NCBI GenBank assembly: GCA_945829235.1
Contig: CALZUA010000003.1
Location: forward strand, 1-64,000
DNA: 64,000 bases
Source: an uncultured Clostridia bacterium
GTDB lineage: Bacteria; Bacillota; Clostridia; Oscillospirales; Ruminococcaceae
Direction of reading: 5' to 3'
Shown here: piece after piece, positions 15,565 through 24,364 of the stretch
Layout: each line of letters starts with the position of its first letter
Numbering within the stretch: position 1 is the first letter of the stretch
The notes under the pieces: model-generated
What the model saw: only the letters and a program-made list of their open reading frames with translations
Told to the model about the DNA's origin: nothing
Databases searched by the model: none
Made by a program: the position numbers and the translations under genes

Positions 15565-17907
15565 TCACTCCGTCACTTTCAATACAATTTTTTCTTCACC
15601 AACATTTACGGCAACGCTCTCGCCGCCCGCGATTTTCACGCTGAACGGCTTTTCGGTCTTGGGGAAAGTCACCTCGACAACATCTCCGTGCCGAACCGCG
15701 CAAAGCTCGAAAATTTTCTCCGCGTTGGTATTGAAGATTTCCGCGGTAATCGTCTTTCCGTCCTCGGGCTGATAAATCACGAATTCCGCGTTTTCAAGAT
15801 AATCATATTCAAAACCGCGCTCAAAATTGCCGTAAGTGATGATTGAATTCGGCTTCGCAAGGCAAGGCAGTCCGAAATAATCGTACTTTTCCTTGTAGAA
15901 CTTGCCGCCCTCGTAAACCTTGCCGCTGATGATATCCGTCCATTTGCCGCTCGGGAGATAGAAGTCGCCCTCGCCGCGCTCATTGCAGATAGGAGCAACC
16001 AAGATGTTGTCGCCGAACATATACTGCCGGTCAAGCGTGAGGCAAGCGGGGTCATCTGAATAGTCGATAACCATCGCCCGCATCATCGGGATACCGGTGT
16101 TGTGCGTTTTAATAGCCTGCGCCCAGATGTACGGCATCAACCTGCCCTTGAGCTTTGTGAAAAATCTCAGCACGTCAACCGCTTCCTCGTCAAACAGCCA
16201 CGGTACGCGGTAAGACGAGTTTCCGTGCAGACGGGAGTGCGATGAGAGCAACCCAAACGCCGCCCAGCGCTTGTAGATATCGGGAGTTGCGGTTGCCTCG
16301 AAGCCCGAGATATCGTGGCTGAAGAAGCCGAAGCCGCTCATACAAAGCGACAGCCCGCCGCGGATTGTTTCCGCCATCGATGTGTACTCCGCGGAGCAGT
16401 CGCCGCCCCAATGCACGGGGAATTTCTGCCCGCCGACAGTCGCCGAGCGTGCAAAAAGGCAAGCCTTGTTCTCGCCGTAAAATTCTTTCAGCACGTTGAA
16501 AACGGTTTTGTTATATAGATATGTGTAGTAATTGTGCATCGCCACGGGGTCGCTGCCGTCGAAATATTTCACATTTGTGGGAATACGCTCGCCGAAATCC
16601 GTCTTAAAGCAGTCAACACCCATTTCGCAGAGCTTTTTCAGCTTTGACGCGTACCAATCGCACGCAGCGGGATTTGTGAAATCCACGATAGCAAGCCCCG
16701 GTTGCCACATATCGCACTGGAACACGCTTCCGTCGGGATTTTTGAGGAGGAAGCCGCCCTGTTTTCCCTCGTCAAACAGCGGCGAGCGCTGACCGATATA
16801 CGGGTTAATCCACACGCAGGTTTTGAGCTGCTTGTCGGTTTTGAGGCGGTTGAGCATCGCGGCGGGTTCTGGGAACTGCCGTTTATCCCAGTCAAAATCG
16901 CACCACTGAAACTCCTTCATCCAGAAGCAGTCAAAGTGGAACACCTCAAGCGGTATATCACGCTGCGCCATTCCATCGATAAAGGAAGTGACGGTTTCCT
17001 CGTTGTAGTCGGTCGTGAAGGACGTTGTAAGCCAAAGACCAAACGTAAAAGCGGGCGGGAGCGCGGGTTTTCCGGTGAGGTCGGTGTAGTTTTCAAGCAC
17101 CTCGGCAACGTTTTCTCCCGCAATCACGAAATACTCGAGTTTTTCACCCGGCACGGTAAACGAAACCTTTGAAACCGTGTCCGAGCAAACCTCAAACGAT
17201 ACGTTGTCGGAGGAATTGACGAAAATTCCATAGCCCTCCGAGGAAACGTAAAACGGTATCGACTTGTAGGACTGGTCGGAGCAGGTGCCGCCGTCGCTGT
17301 TCCAGATTTGCACGGTCTGACCGTTCTTGACAAACGGCGTAAATTTCTCGCCGAAGCCGTAGAAATACTCGCCTACATTCATCGAGAGCTGTTCACGCAT
17401 ATAGGTTGTTTTTTCGTTGCGCGGGAAATCCCAGAAAGTGTTGTCCTGCGTGCTGTCAAGGCGCGCAGATTTCAGAAACTCGCTTTCCGTGATAACCGAA
17501 GCGCTTCTCCACGCGCCGCCCGTAAGCCGCTTATCCTTAAAATAATACTGCACGCAGTAGCTGTCCTTTGAGATAACAACCTTTGTGTCACCCGAAATCA
17601 GCTCCCAGCTGTCCTCTTTCTCGGATATCTCGGGCGAGAAGCCGTGGTCCTCGTTAAGCTCGAATTTAGGCTCGTTGTCCAAGCCGCCCTTGTAGTGAAC
17701 GAGCGAAACCTTGATGACGTTTTTCTGCGTTGAAGTGAACGTGATGTCAAGGCACGGTCCGCCGAGCGTCTGACCGCGGTTTTGGATATACTGCGTGGGA
17801 ACGTACACGTTCAAGCCGTTTTTCACCGGCGTAATCTCGTACGCCTGCGCCGCGTAATTCACGCTGTAACCGCGCTTGTTGAGCCAAAATCCGTCTGAAA
17901 ATTTCAT
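15565..17907 (-). CDS. GH31 alpha-xylosidase (YicI-like)
   Basis: A 780-residue GH31 enzyme. The catalytic nucleophile lies in CFKTDFGERIP (Asp about 437) and the acid/base in FPVHWGGDCS (Asp about 503). KTDFGE and the order N-terminal beta-sandwich, barrel, then two beta domains match the YicI-type alpha-xylosidases rather than alpha-glucosidases. No signal peptide is present, so it would act on imported oligosaccharides, releasing alpha-1,6-linked xylose as in xyloglucan. Its ATG overlaps the GH2 stop by four bases, so the two are translationally coupled. Confidence 0.87.
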   Translation of the reverse strand: MKFSDGFWLNKRGYSVNYAAQAYEITPVKNGLNVYVPTQYIQNRGQTLGGPCLDITFTSTQKNVIKVSLVHYKGGLDNEPKFELNEDHGFSPEISEKEDSWELISGDTKVVISKDSYCVQYYFKDKRLTGGAWRSASVITESEFLKSARLDSTQDNTFWDFPRNEKTTYMREQLSMNVGEYFYGFGEKFTPFVKNGQTVQIWNSDGGTCSDQSYKSIPFYVSSEGYGIFVNSSDNVSFEVCSDTVSKVSFTVPGEKLEYFVIAGENVAEVLENYTDLTGKPALPPAFTFGLWLTTSFTTDYNEETVTSFIDGMAQRDIPLEVFHFDCFWMKEFQWCDFDWDKRQFPEPAAMLNRLKTDKQLKTCVWINPYIGQRSPLFDEGKQGGFLLKNPDGSVFQCDMWQPGLAIVDFTNPAACDWYASKLKKLCEMGVDCFKTDFGERIPTNVKYFDGSDPVAMHNYYTYLYNKTVFNVLKEFYGENKACLFARSATVGGQKFPVHWGGDCSAEYTSMAETIRGGLSLCMSGFGFFSHDISGFEATATPDIYKRWAAFGLLSSHSRLHGNSSYRVPWLFDEEAVDVLRFFTKLKGRLMPYIWAQAIKTHNTGIPMMRAMVIDYSDDPACLTLDRQYMFGDNILVAPICNERGEGDFYLPSGKWTDIISGKVYEGGKFYKEKYDYFGLPCLAKPNSIITYGNFERGFEYDYLENAEFVIYQPEDGKTITAEIFNTNAEKIFELCAVRHGDVVEVTFPKTEKPFSVKIAGGESVAVNVGEEKIVLKVTE

Positions 17908-20549
17908 AAATTTTCCTCCTTTAAAATAGCATCGGCAAGACTTGCCGCAAAATGTTTAACCTCAATTTTGTCCGCAATTTCCCACAATCTCGACGTGCAG
18001 ACAACGCCGCCGTTTCGGTAGAGCAAACCCAGCCGCAGAGCGCGTTCGGGGTTGTCAATAACCCAGACGTCGGGGACAATTTCCGTGCCGTCAAGATTTG
18101 CGGAAAAGCTGTGCATAACGATATTATACCACGGCGGCGCAGTGTGGCTTTCGCTCGGGAAACCGCTCAACAGCGCGCTTTCCCCGTCAATCAGCAAGCC
18201 CAGCGTTCCCGTAGGAATACTCCTGCCCATACTCTCGGAAATGGACTTGAACATTCCATAGCACCAAAAATCCGTGCAGTACTCGCCGCTCAAATCGCTC
18301 TCGGTCGGGTAAGGGATACAGAGCTTGCCTTTTCGTGGCTTGTCGTGAACTATTGCAAGTTCTTTGCCGCCGAATTTTATCGCATTTTCGGTGATTTCAA
18401 CATCAATTTCGGGGTAAACGTACAACGTGTAATTGTTGACAAAACCGCCCGCGTTAAGCTCGAGCACCGCCGTTTTTACCTCGGAACAATTTATCGAGAA
18501 CCGCGCGTTTTCCGCTCGGGCAATTCTCCCGTCAAACGCACCGAGCGCGCTTTTTCCCTCAACCAAAGTTTCTCCGTCAAGAGCAACGCGCCACGAAATT
18601 TCGCTTAAATAACAGCTTGGCGCAGTGCTCGAAACCAACAGCCCGCAAGAAATCTCCTCGCCGCTTGTGAAAACGAATTTTTCAAGCTCTGCGAGCACAA
18701 CAGTTTCTCCGCAAAACCTGCGCCAGTGCTCCGGCTCAATCAGCCCCTTGCTTTCCAAAAACGCGTTCAGAATGCCGACCGTTGCTGTTCCCTGACCGGC
18801 AAAATCCTGCAAATCCAACAGCTGAAATCCCGCGATTTTCCCCGAGCGCAACGCCGTTTCAAGATCCCGCCGATAACAGTCCACGGCAAGCGCTCCCGAT
18901 GCCTCAAAAAACCGCTCCGCGTAAGGCAACAAGCCCTTTTTGTCGGCGGTTTCGCGGTAAAGCTCGTAGGTGTCGTGACGAAGCGAACCGTTGTACAACG
19001 CAATCTCGCGGTAATCGGGATAGGTGACGTACTGCCCGATTTCGTGCGTTATCACGGGCACTTTCGGGATAAGCACCTTGCCGTCCTCCGACTGCACCTT
19101 TTTCATCTCGGTGCCGTACTGAATCATAATCTCGCCGCCGTTTTCGCCCGTGAAAACAGTTTCTGCCACAAACTCGTTATCATAATTGTGCGCGCTGTTC
19201 GGGCAATCCGTCTGAATGTGCCCGAAAGGCTTATCGCACGCGCCGTAGCTCCCGCGAATTAGCCGCTCGCGCGAAAAACGCACGCCGCTGAAAAAGTCAT
19301 CGTTTTCGAGAACGCACGGCACAAACTGGAAATTGTTGGAACCCTGCGTGTACAGCTTGTCGGGGAAATCGCGCTTGTACCCGCCGAGAAGCTCGTTCAG
19401 GCGCTCGTGACTGCCCCAAAGCTCGTTGCCCATCGACATCATCACAAAAGACGGGTGCCGACCGAACTCGCGGAGCATCCGAAAGCCCTCCTCGCGCAAA
19501 AACAGGAACTCCGCGTCCGGTTCATCGGGGATTGTCCCCCAAAACGGCAACTCTGGCTGCAAGTAAATTCCGAGCGCGTCCGCCGCGTCAAAAGCGGCTT
19601 CGGGCGGGCAACAGGTATGGAAGCGGTAGTGGTTGATGCCATACTCCATTGCCGTTTTGAAAACGTTGAGCCAGCTATCAAAATCCGTCGGTGCAAAGCC
19701 GGTTTTCGGGAAGAGAAGCGCGTCGTGTTTTCCGCGAAGAAACGTCTGCCTGCCGTTGATTTCAAAGCGCAGACCGTTCGCCTTGAACTCACGAAAACCA
19801 AATTTCACCGTGCTGATATCATCGCCGATTTTGATTTCCAAGCTCAGCAAATTCGGTGAAAACTCGCTCCACTCGGGTGTATTTTCGGCAACGTTTTTTT
19901 TACAATCAATTTCTCCCGTAAAATCAACATTTTGTTCACCGTAAACAAAATTTTCATCAAAGATTTTGATGTGCGCGACACCGCTTTTTTCGCCGAAAAC
20001 ATCCGCTTTCACGGTCACGGTTTTGCCCGCGATATCCGACAAAATGCGAAAATTTTCGGGGAGCACCTTGCCGCTAATCAGCTCAATTCTTCCCGTGATA
20101 CCGTTCCAGTTGGTCTGGGTATCGGGCGAGGTGAGGTGACCGCCTTTGGTGAGGTAATCGGTGTTGTCCACGCGAATAAGCAACTCGTGTTCACCCTCGG
20201 AGATGCCGTCAAGCAAGTAGCGGTGCGGCGAAACGAGCGAGCAAAATTCACCGATTTTCACGCGGTCGATGAACACCGCGGTTTTGCGTGTTCGCTCAAG
20301 AAACAGCAGGAGCTTTTGCCGCGCCTGTTCTCGTGTGACAACAATTTTCCTGCGAAACCACGCATAGCCCTCGAATTTGTACAAATCCGTCAAACAGCCG
20401 TAGTTTTTCTCGGGATTTCGCTTTCCCAGACGCGCATTTGAGGTTGTATTCGGGAGAAAAATCTCGTCCGTGAAATTATCGGGAATTTTCTCGGACTTGG
20501 TTTCATCGAGAAAAGCGTCCCATTTTCCGCTCAGGTCAACACAATTCAT
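17904..20549 (-). CDS. GH2 family glycoside hydrolase
   Basis: An 881-residue protein starting at the ATG at 20549, where GAGGAG gives a good ribosome site. An N-terminal sugar-binding jelly-roll (SGKWDAFLDE...YKFEGYAWFRRKI) and an immunoglobulin-like domain precede the barrel. MMSMGNELWGS supplies the acid/base Glu and PVITHEIGQYVTYPDY the probable nucleophile Glu. It has no signal peptide. The GFQLLDLQDFAGQGTATVG region occurs in a GH2 branch of mixed specificity, so beta-galactosidase is only one option; beta-glucuronidase or arabinosidase activity cannot be excluded. It is first in the operon with GH31 and the GH26-like gene. Confidence 0.82.
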   Translation of the reverse strand: MNCVDLSGKWDAFLDETKSEKIPDNFTDEIFLPNTTSNARLGKRNPEKNYGCLTDLYKFEGYAWFRRKIVVTREQARQKLLLFLERTRKTAVFIDRVKIGEFCSLVSPHRYLLDGISEGEHELLIRVDNTDYLTKGGHLTSPDTQTNWNGITGRIELISGKVLPENFRILSDIAGKTVTVKADVFGEKSGVAHIKIFDENFVYGEQNVDFTGEIDCKKNVAENTPEWSEFSPNLLSLEIKIGDDISTVKFGFREFKANGLRFEINGRQTFLRGKHDALLFPKTGFAPTDFDSWLNVFKTAMEYGINHYRFHTCCPPEAAFDAADALGIYLQPELPFWGTIPDEPDAEFLFLREEGFRMLREFGRHPSFVMMSMGNELWGSHERLNELLGGYKRDFPDKLYTQGSNNFQFVPCVLENDDFFSGVRFSRERLIRGSYGACDKPFGHIQTDCPNSAHNYDNEFVAETVFTGENGGEIMIQYGTEMKKVQSEDGKVLIPKVPVITHEIGQYVTYPDYREIALYNGSLRHDTYELYRETADKKGLLPYAERFFEASGALAVDCYRRDLETALRSGKIAGFQLLDLQDFAGQGTATVGILNAFLESKGLIEPEHWRRFCGETVVLAELEKFVFTSGEEISCGLLVSSTAPSCYLSEISWRVALDGETLVEGKSALGAFDGRIARAENARFSINCSEVKTAVLELNAGGFVNNYTLYVYPEIDVEITENAIKFGGKELAIVHDKPRKGKLCIPYPTESDLSGEYCTDFWCYGMFKSISESMGRSIPTGTLGLLIDGESALLSGFPSESHTAPPWYNIVMHSFSANLDGTEIVPDVWVIDNPERALRLGLLYRNGGVVCTSRLWEIADKIEVKHFAASLADAILKEENL

Positions 20550-20592
20550 AGCAATCTCCTCGGTTTTCCACCGCAAACTATTCTTTAATTGT

Positions 20593-20621
20593 ATTGTAAA
20601 CGATATTTCAACTTTTGTCAA
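20593..20621 (-). promoter_or_regulatory. Promoter of the GH2-GH31 operon
   Basis: Minus strand TTGACA (20616-20621), 17-base spacer, TACAAT (20593-20598), about 45 bases before the GH2 start. Confidence 0.7.
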
Positions 20622-20713
20622 TAGACTTTATATAACTTTTGGCAAAAAACCAATATTCTGCAATACGCACAAAAACGCGGGGTGATTTTTGGTTACTTTC
20701 ATAATACTGCTTT

Positions 20714-20746
20714 ACAAAATAAAAGAACCCGAAAAACTCGGGTTCT
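20714..20746 (-). terminator. Terminator of the ROK regulator gene
   Basis: AGAACCCGA pairs with TCGGGTTCT around a five-base loop; on the minus strand TTTTATTTTG follows. Confidence 0.8.
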
Positions 20747-20794
20747 AGGGTTGCTGATAACATTGCGACAAAAACAGCGGTCGCGCATCACGCC

Positions 20795-21919
20795 TTATAA
20801 TTCTTCGATAAAACGTTTCACGAAATACAGCGCCGCACCCATCGGAATGGTGTGTTTCCGGCGGCTCAGACAGACGTAATCCGCATTCGGTTCAAACGGG
20901 TTAAGCGCGGAAAGATACTCTTTCAGCCGCGGCAATGATTGCTCAAGATATTCCGACAAAAATCCGCCGAGAACAACATCGCAGTCCAGAACCATTCTGA
21001 TATTATTTATCCCAATCGCAAGGTGACGCAAAAAGTTTTCCCAAAGCATAATGTATTCCACATTGCCGTTTTTAACGCCTTCGGAGAACTCCTCTACGGT
21101 TATGCCAAGGTCATTGCTTATTCTTCGTGCCGAGCAGTACGCTTCAAGGCAACCCTGCCGCCCGCAACTGCACTTCATACCGCCCGGCTCAACGCAAATA
21201 TGCCCGAACTCACCGCTTCGGTGGTTGTCACCAAAGTAAGGCAAACCGTTTCCGAAGACAGCGCCGCCGATGCCGTCCTCCAACGACAAATACGCAATAT
21301 TTCCGGTTGTGTCGCGTAAAAACCACTCCGCCGCGCCGCCGCAGTTTGCGTCATTTTCGATATGAACAGGAAAGCGCGAGCCGAAATTAAGAACATCAAG
21401 CGAGGTGTTCAGCACTCCCAGCGTCGGTGCATATTCCAGCTTTGAGCCGTCCGGAGAAACCACTCCCGGCAGGGCAACGCCTATTCCGAGCAAGCGCTCA
21501 CGGTCGATTTTAAGCTCGTCAAGAAACGTTTCAATCTCGTCCCAAAAAACTCTCGCGTACTCTTCCCGACAGTTGTATTTCCGCACGGTAACTTTTTTGT
21601 AAGCAAGCTCGTTCAGCTTTAGGTCAACCTCGGAAATGCGGAGCCTGTGGCCGGTTATCGACACTCCGACAACAACTCGCGCGTCCGAAACGATTGACAA
21701 CCCCTCAACGCGCCGTCCGCCCGTAGACAGCTTCTCGTCCGTTGCACAAACCAAGCCCATATCCATAAGCTCTGACAAATTCTGGTAAACGGTCGGCAAG
21801 CTCAACCCCAACTCGTTTGCAAGCGTCTGCCGCGAGCAAAAGCCCTTGCTCTCGTACAAATATCGGTAAACGCTGTTGCGCGTGGCGCGTTTTCTGTCAA
21901 CATTACTCTCCACTTTCAT
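20795..21919 (-). CDS. ROK family transcriptional regulator (XylR/NagC-like)
   Basis: A 374-residue protein; the ATG at 21919 follows GAGGG. An N-terminal winged helix-turn-helix (SRQTLANELGLSLPTVYQNLSELMDMGLV) is fused to a ROK sugar-kinase-like domain. The zinc motif CSCGRQGCLEAYC and GEFGHICVEPGG are intact, as is the DGIGGAVF phosphate-type loop. It is divergent from the pentose-kinase operon and next to the alpha-xylosidase operon, so it probably represses one or both and responds to the released sugar. The ligand is inferred only. Confidence 0.88.
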   Translation of the reverse strand: MKVESNVDRKRATRNSVYRYLYESKGFCSRQTLANELGLSLPTVYQNLSELMDMGLVCATDEKLSTGGRRVEGLSIVSDARVVVGVSITGHRLRISEVDLKLNELAYKKVTVRKYNCREEYARVFWDEIETFLDELKIDRERLLGIGVALPGVVSPDGSKLEYAPTLGVLNTSLDVLNFGSRFPVHIENDANCGGAAEWFLRDTTGNIAYLSLEDGIGGAVFGNGLPYFGDNHRSGEFGHICVEPGGMKCSCGRQGCLEAYCSARRISNDLGITVEEFSEGVKNGNVEYIMLWENFLRHLAIGINNIRMVLDCDVVLGGFLSEYLEQSLPRLKEYLSALNPFEPNADYVCLSRRKHTIPMGAALYFVKRFIEEL

Positions 21920-21956
21920 CAAATTACCCTCACTTTAAGAAAACCTGTTTACTTAT

Positions 21957-21984
21957 ATTTTAACATATTTTTAAATTAAGTCAA
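21957..21984 (-). promoter_or_regulatory. Promoter of the ROK gene
   Basis: Minus strand TTGACT (21979-21984), 16-base spacer, TAAAAT (21957-21962). Confidence 0.55.
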
Positions 21985-22119
21985 GAGTTTTTGGGAAATT
22001 TTTGAAAAATCTAACATTTTTCGTAAAACGTTATTTTTATTCGTTGTGATTTTGCACAAATATATTTAAAATTATCCGTGAATATTCTCCAAAATTATAT
22101 GAAAATGACAAAAAACGTA

Positions 22120-22148
22120 TTGACATTTATTAAATAATTTTATAAAAT
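22120..22148 (+). promoter_or_regulatory. Promoter of the xylulokinase operon
   Basis: TTGACA (22120-22125), 17-base spacer, TAAAAT (22143-22148). The spacer contains TTATT-A-AATAA, a short palindrome that a repressor might use. The remaining AT-rich bases between the two divergent promoters hold no gene. Confidence 0.7.
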
Positions 22149-22183
22149 AGAATTGCAAAACCATAGAGAAAGGTTTGAGAAAA

Positions 22184-23662
22184 ATGTTATATATAGGAAT
22201 AGACCTCGGAACATCTGCGGTAAAACTGCTGTTGATGGACGAAACGGGCAAGATACACAAAATTGTATCGCGCGACTATCCGATAAGCTTCCCGAAAGCG
22301 GGCTGGTCGGAGCAAAACCCTGAGGATTGGCTTCGTGAAACGCTGAAAGGCATCGGCGACCTCATCGCTTATTGCGACAAGGACAGCGTTGCGGGAATCG
22401 GTTGTTGCGGGCAGATGCACGGGCTGGTTGTGCTGGACGAGAACGACAAGGTTATCCGTCCCGCGATTTTGTGGAACGACGGGCGCACCTCCGAACAAAC
22501 CGATTACCTCAACAACGTTATCGGTCAAAAGCGCCTCTCGGAGTACACCGCAAACGTTGCTTTCGCGGGCTTTACCGCGCCGAAACTGCTTTGGCTGAAG
22601 AAGAACGAGCCGCAGAATTTCGCGAAAATCCACAAGATAATGCTCCCGAAGGACTACATAAATTATATGCTCACGGGCGTGTTCTGCACGGACGTTTCCG
22701 ACGCGTCGGGAACGCTGTATTTTGACGTGAAAAACAAGTGCTGGAGCCGTGAGATGCTCGAAATCTGCGGAATCAGCCGCGAACAGCTCCCGAAAATCTT
22801 CGAGAGCAGCGAAGCAGTCGGCACGCTCAAGGAAAACATCGCGGCTTCTCTGGGACTGGCGAAAACCGTCAAGGTCTGCGCGGGCGCGGGCGACAACGCG
22901 GGCGCGGCTGTTGGTACGGGTACAGTCGGTGACGGCGCGTGCAACATCTCCCTCGGCACTTCGGGAACCGTGTTCATCTCAAGCAAAAAATTCGGCGTTG
23001 ACCCGTTCAACGCGCTTCACTCCTTCGCTCACGCCGACGGGAATTATCACCTTATGGGGTGTATGCTGTCTGCGGCGTCCTGCAACAAGTGGTGGCAGGA
23101 GAACATCATCGGCACGCGCGATTACAAGGGCGAGGAGGAGAAAATTCCCGCGGAGCTTCTCGGACAAAACCGCGTGTTCTTCCTCCCGTACCTGATGGGC
23201 GAGCGCAGTCCGATAAACGACATAAACGCGCGCGGCACTTTCATCGGTATGACGATGGACACAACCCGTCAAAATCTGACGCTTGCGGTGCTGGAGGGCG
23301 TTGCGTTCGGAATACGCGACTCGGTTGAGGTTGCGCGGAAGATTGGCGTGAACATCATGCGGAGCAAGATTTGCGGCGGTGGTGCAAAAAGCGCGCTCTG
23401 GAAGCAGATTTTCGCGAACGTCCTCAATATGAGCATCGACACGGTTGAAACCGAGGAAGGTCCGAGCTACGGCGGGGCAATCCTCGCGGCGGTTGCCTGC
23501 GGTCAATGGAAGGACGTTGACAGCGCCGTTCGGGAGCTGGTTGCGGTCAAGGAAACCGTTGAGCCCGAGCCGAATATTGCCGCTCTCTACAATGAGCGTT
23601 ACGAGCAATTCCGCCGGATTTATCCCGCAGTCAAGGAGCTGTTCCCCAAAATCAACATTTAA
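22184..23662 (+). CDS. xylB: Xylulokinase (FGGY family)
   Basis: A 492-residue FGGY carbohydrate kinase, starting at the ATG at 22184 (MLYIGIDLGTSAVKLLLMDETG) with GAAAGG upstream; an in-frame TTG nine bases earlier is less likely. Hallmarks are GIDLGTSAVK, GCCGQMHGLV, RPAILWNDGRT, GAGDNAGAAVGTGTV and GGGAKSALWKQI. Closest in pattern to xylulokinase, which makes D-xylulose 5-phosphate for the pentose phosphate pathway; related FGGY kinases for other ketopentoses cannot be fully excluded. It is first of three genes under a ROK-controlled promoter; no xylA-type isomerase is adjacent. Confidence 0.87.
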   Translation: MLYIGIDLGTSAVKLLLMDETGKIHKIVSRDYPISFPKAGWSEQNPEDWLRETLKGIGDLIAYCDKDSVAGIGCCGQMHGLVVLDENDKVIRPAILWNDGRTSEQTDYLNNVIGQKRLSEYTANVAFAGFTAPKLLWLKKNEPQNFAKIHKIMLPKDYINYMLTGVFCTDVSDASGTLYFDVKNKCWSREMLEICGISREQLPKIFESSEAVGTLKENIAASLGLAKTVKVCAGAGDNAGAAVGTGTVGDGACNISLGTSGTVFISSKKFGVDPFNALHSFAHADGNYHLMGCMLSAASCNKWWQENIIGTRDYKGEEEKIPAELLGQNRVFFLPYLMGERSPINDINARGTFIGMTMDTTRQNLTLAVLEGVAFGIRDSVEVARKIGVNIMRSKICGGGAKSALWKQIFANVLNMSIDTVETEEGPSYGGAILAAVACGQWKDVDSAVRELVAVKETVEPEPNIAALYNERYEQFRRIYPAVKELFPKINI

Positions 23663-23676
23663 GAGGTACAACCGAA

Positions 23677-24309
23677 ATGGAAATACTTTCAATTTTTTCA
23701 AAAGAATTTGCGGCTTACGGAAAAGTTCTCGACGGCTTCGACACAACCGAGCTTGTCAGCACGCTGAAAACGTCAACTCCGATAGGAAGCGGCGTGGAGT
23801 ATGTGATGAGCGAGCCTGCGCTTGAAATTCTGCCGATTGCAAAGCAGTTTTCCGAGAACGCTTTTGGTGGCTCGGACATTCAGATTGGTTGGTGCAACGG
23901 TCACAACACAAAGCTGAACTGCCTCGAATACCACAAGAGCAGTGAAATCAACATCGGCTCGGAGGATTTTATTTTGTTGCTGGCAACGATGACCGATATC
24001 GAAAACGGCAGGCTGGATACCGCGCGGGTGAAAGCGTTCAAAGCGCCCGCAAATACCGCGGTTGAGCTTTATTCGACAACGCTTCATTACGCGCCGTGCT
24101 CGGCTGTTAAAGAGCAGGGATTTAAGGTTGCGGTTGTGTTGCCGATGGGAACAAACGGCAAGCTGAGCGCAGATTTCCGTGCTGTTAATCAAGAGGACAA
24201 AATGCTTTGGGCGGTAAACAAGTGGCTTCTCGCGCACCCTGAAAGTACCGAAGCATCGCAAGGCGCGGCGGTACTTTTGGACGGAGAAAATATCGACATT
24301 GCGATATAA
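23677..24309 (+). CDS. DUF4867 family protein
   Basis: A 210-residue soluble protein recognisable as DUF4867 (PIGSGVEYVMSEPALE...QIGWCNGHNTKLNCLEYHKSSEINIG...LHYAPC). The His-containing NGHN and EYHKSSE motifs and the beta-rich sequence suggest a cupin-like barrel that could bind a sugar or metal. It sits between a pentulose kinase and a sugar isomerase, so a mutarotase or sugar-isomerisation step is plausible but unproven. It starts 15 bases after xylB. Confidence 0.75.
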   Translation: MEILSIFSKEFAAYGKVLDGFDTTELVSTLKTSTPIGSGVEYVMSEPALEILPIAKQFSENAFGGSDIQIGWCNGHNTKLNCLEYHKSSEINIGSEDFILLLATMTDIENGRLDTARVKAFKAPANTAVELYSTTLHYAPCSAVKEQGFKVAVVLPMGTNGKLSADFRAVNQEDKMLWAVNKWLLAHPESTEASQGAAVLLDGENIDIAI

Positions 24310-24364
24310 TTTAATTCAGTTAGCAAAGATAATTAAAGATAAAAACCCCACAAGGAGGAAAATT

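Noticed and set aside
20595-20602. TGTAAACG, half of the palindrome seen at 57.17 kb, at the GH2 promoter
   Set aside because: It overlaps the -10 box and has no second half; too weak to call an operator.
22021-22035. AACGTT-centred sequence upstream of xylB
   Set aside because: Symmetry extends only six bases in very AT-rich DNA; not distinguishable from chance.
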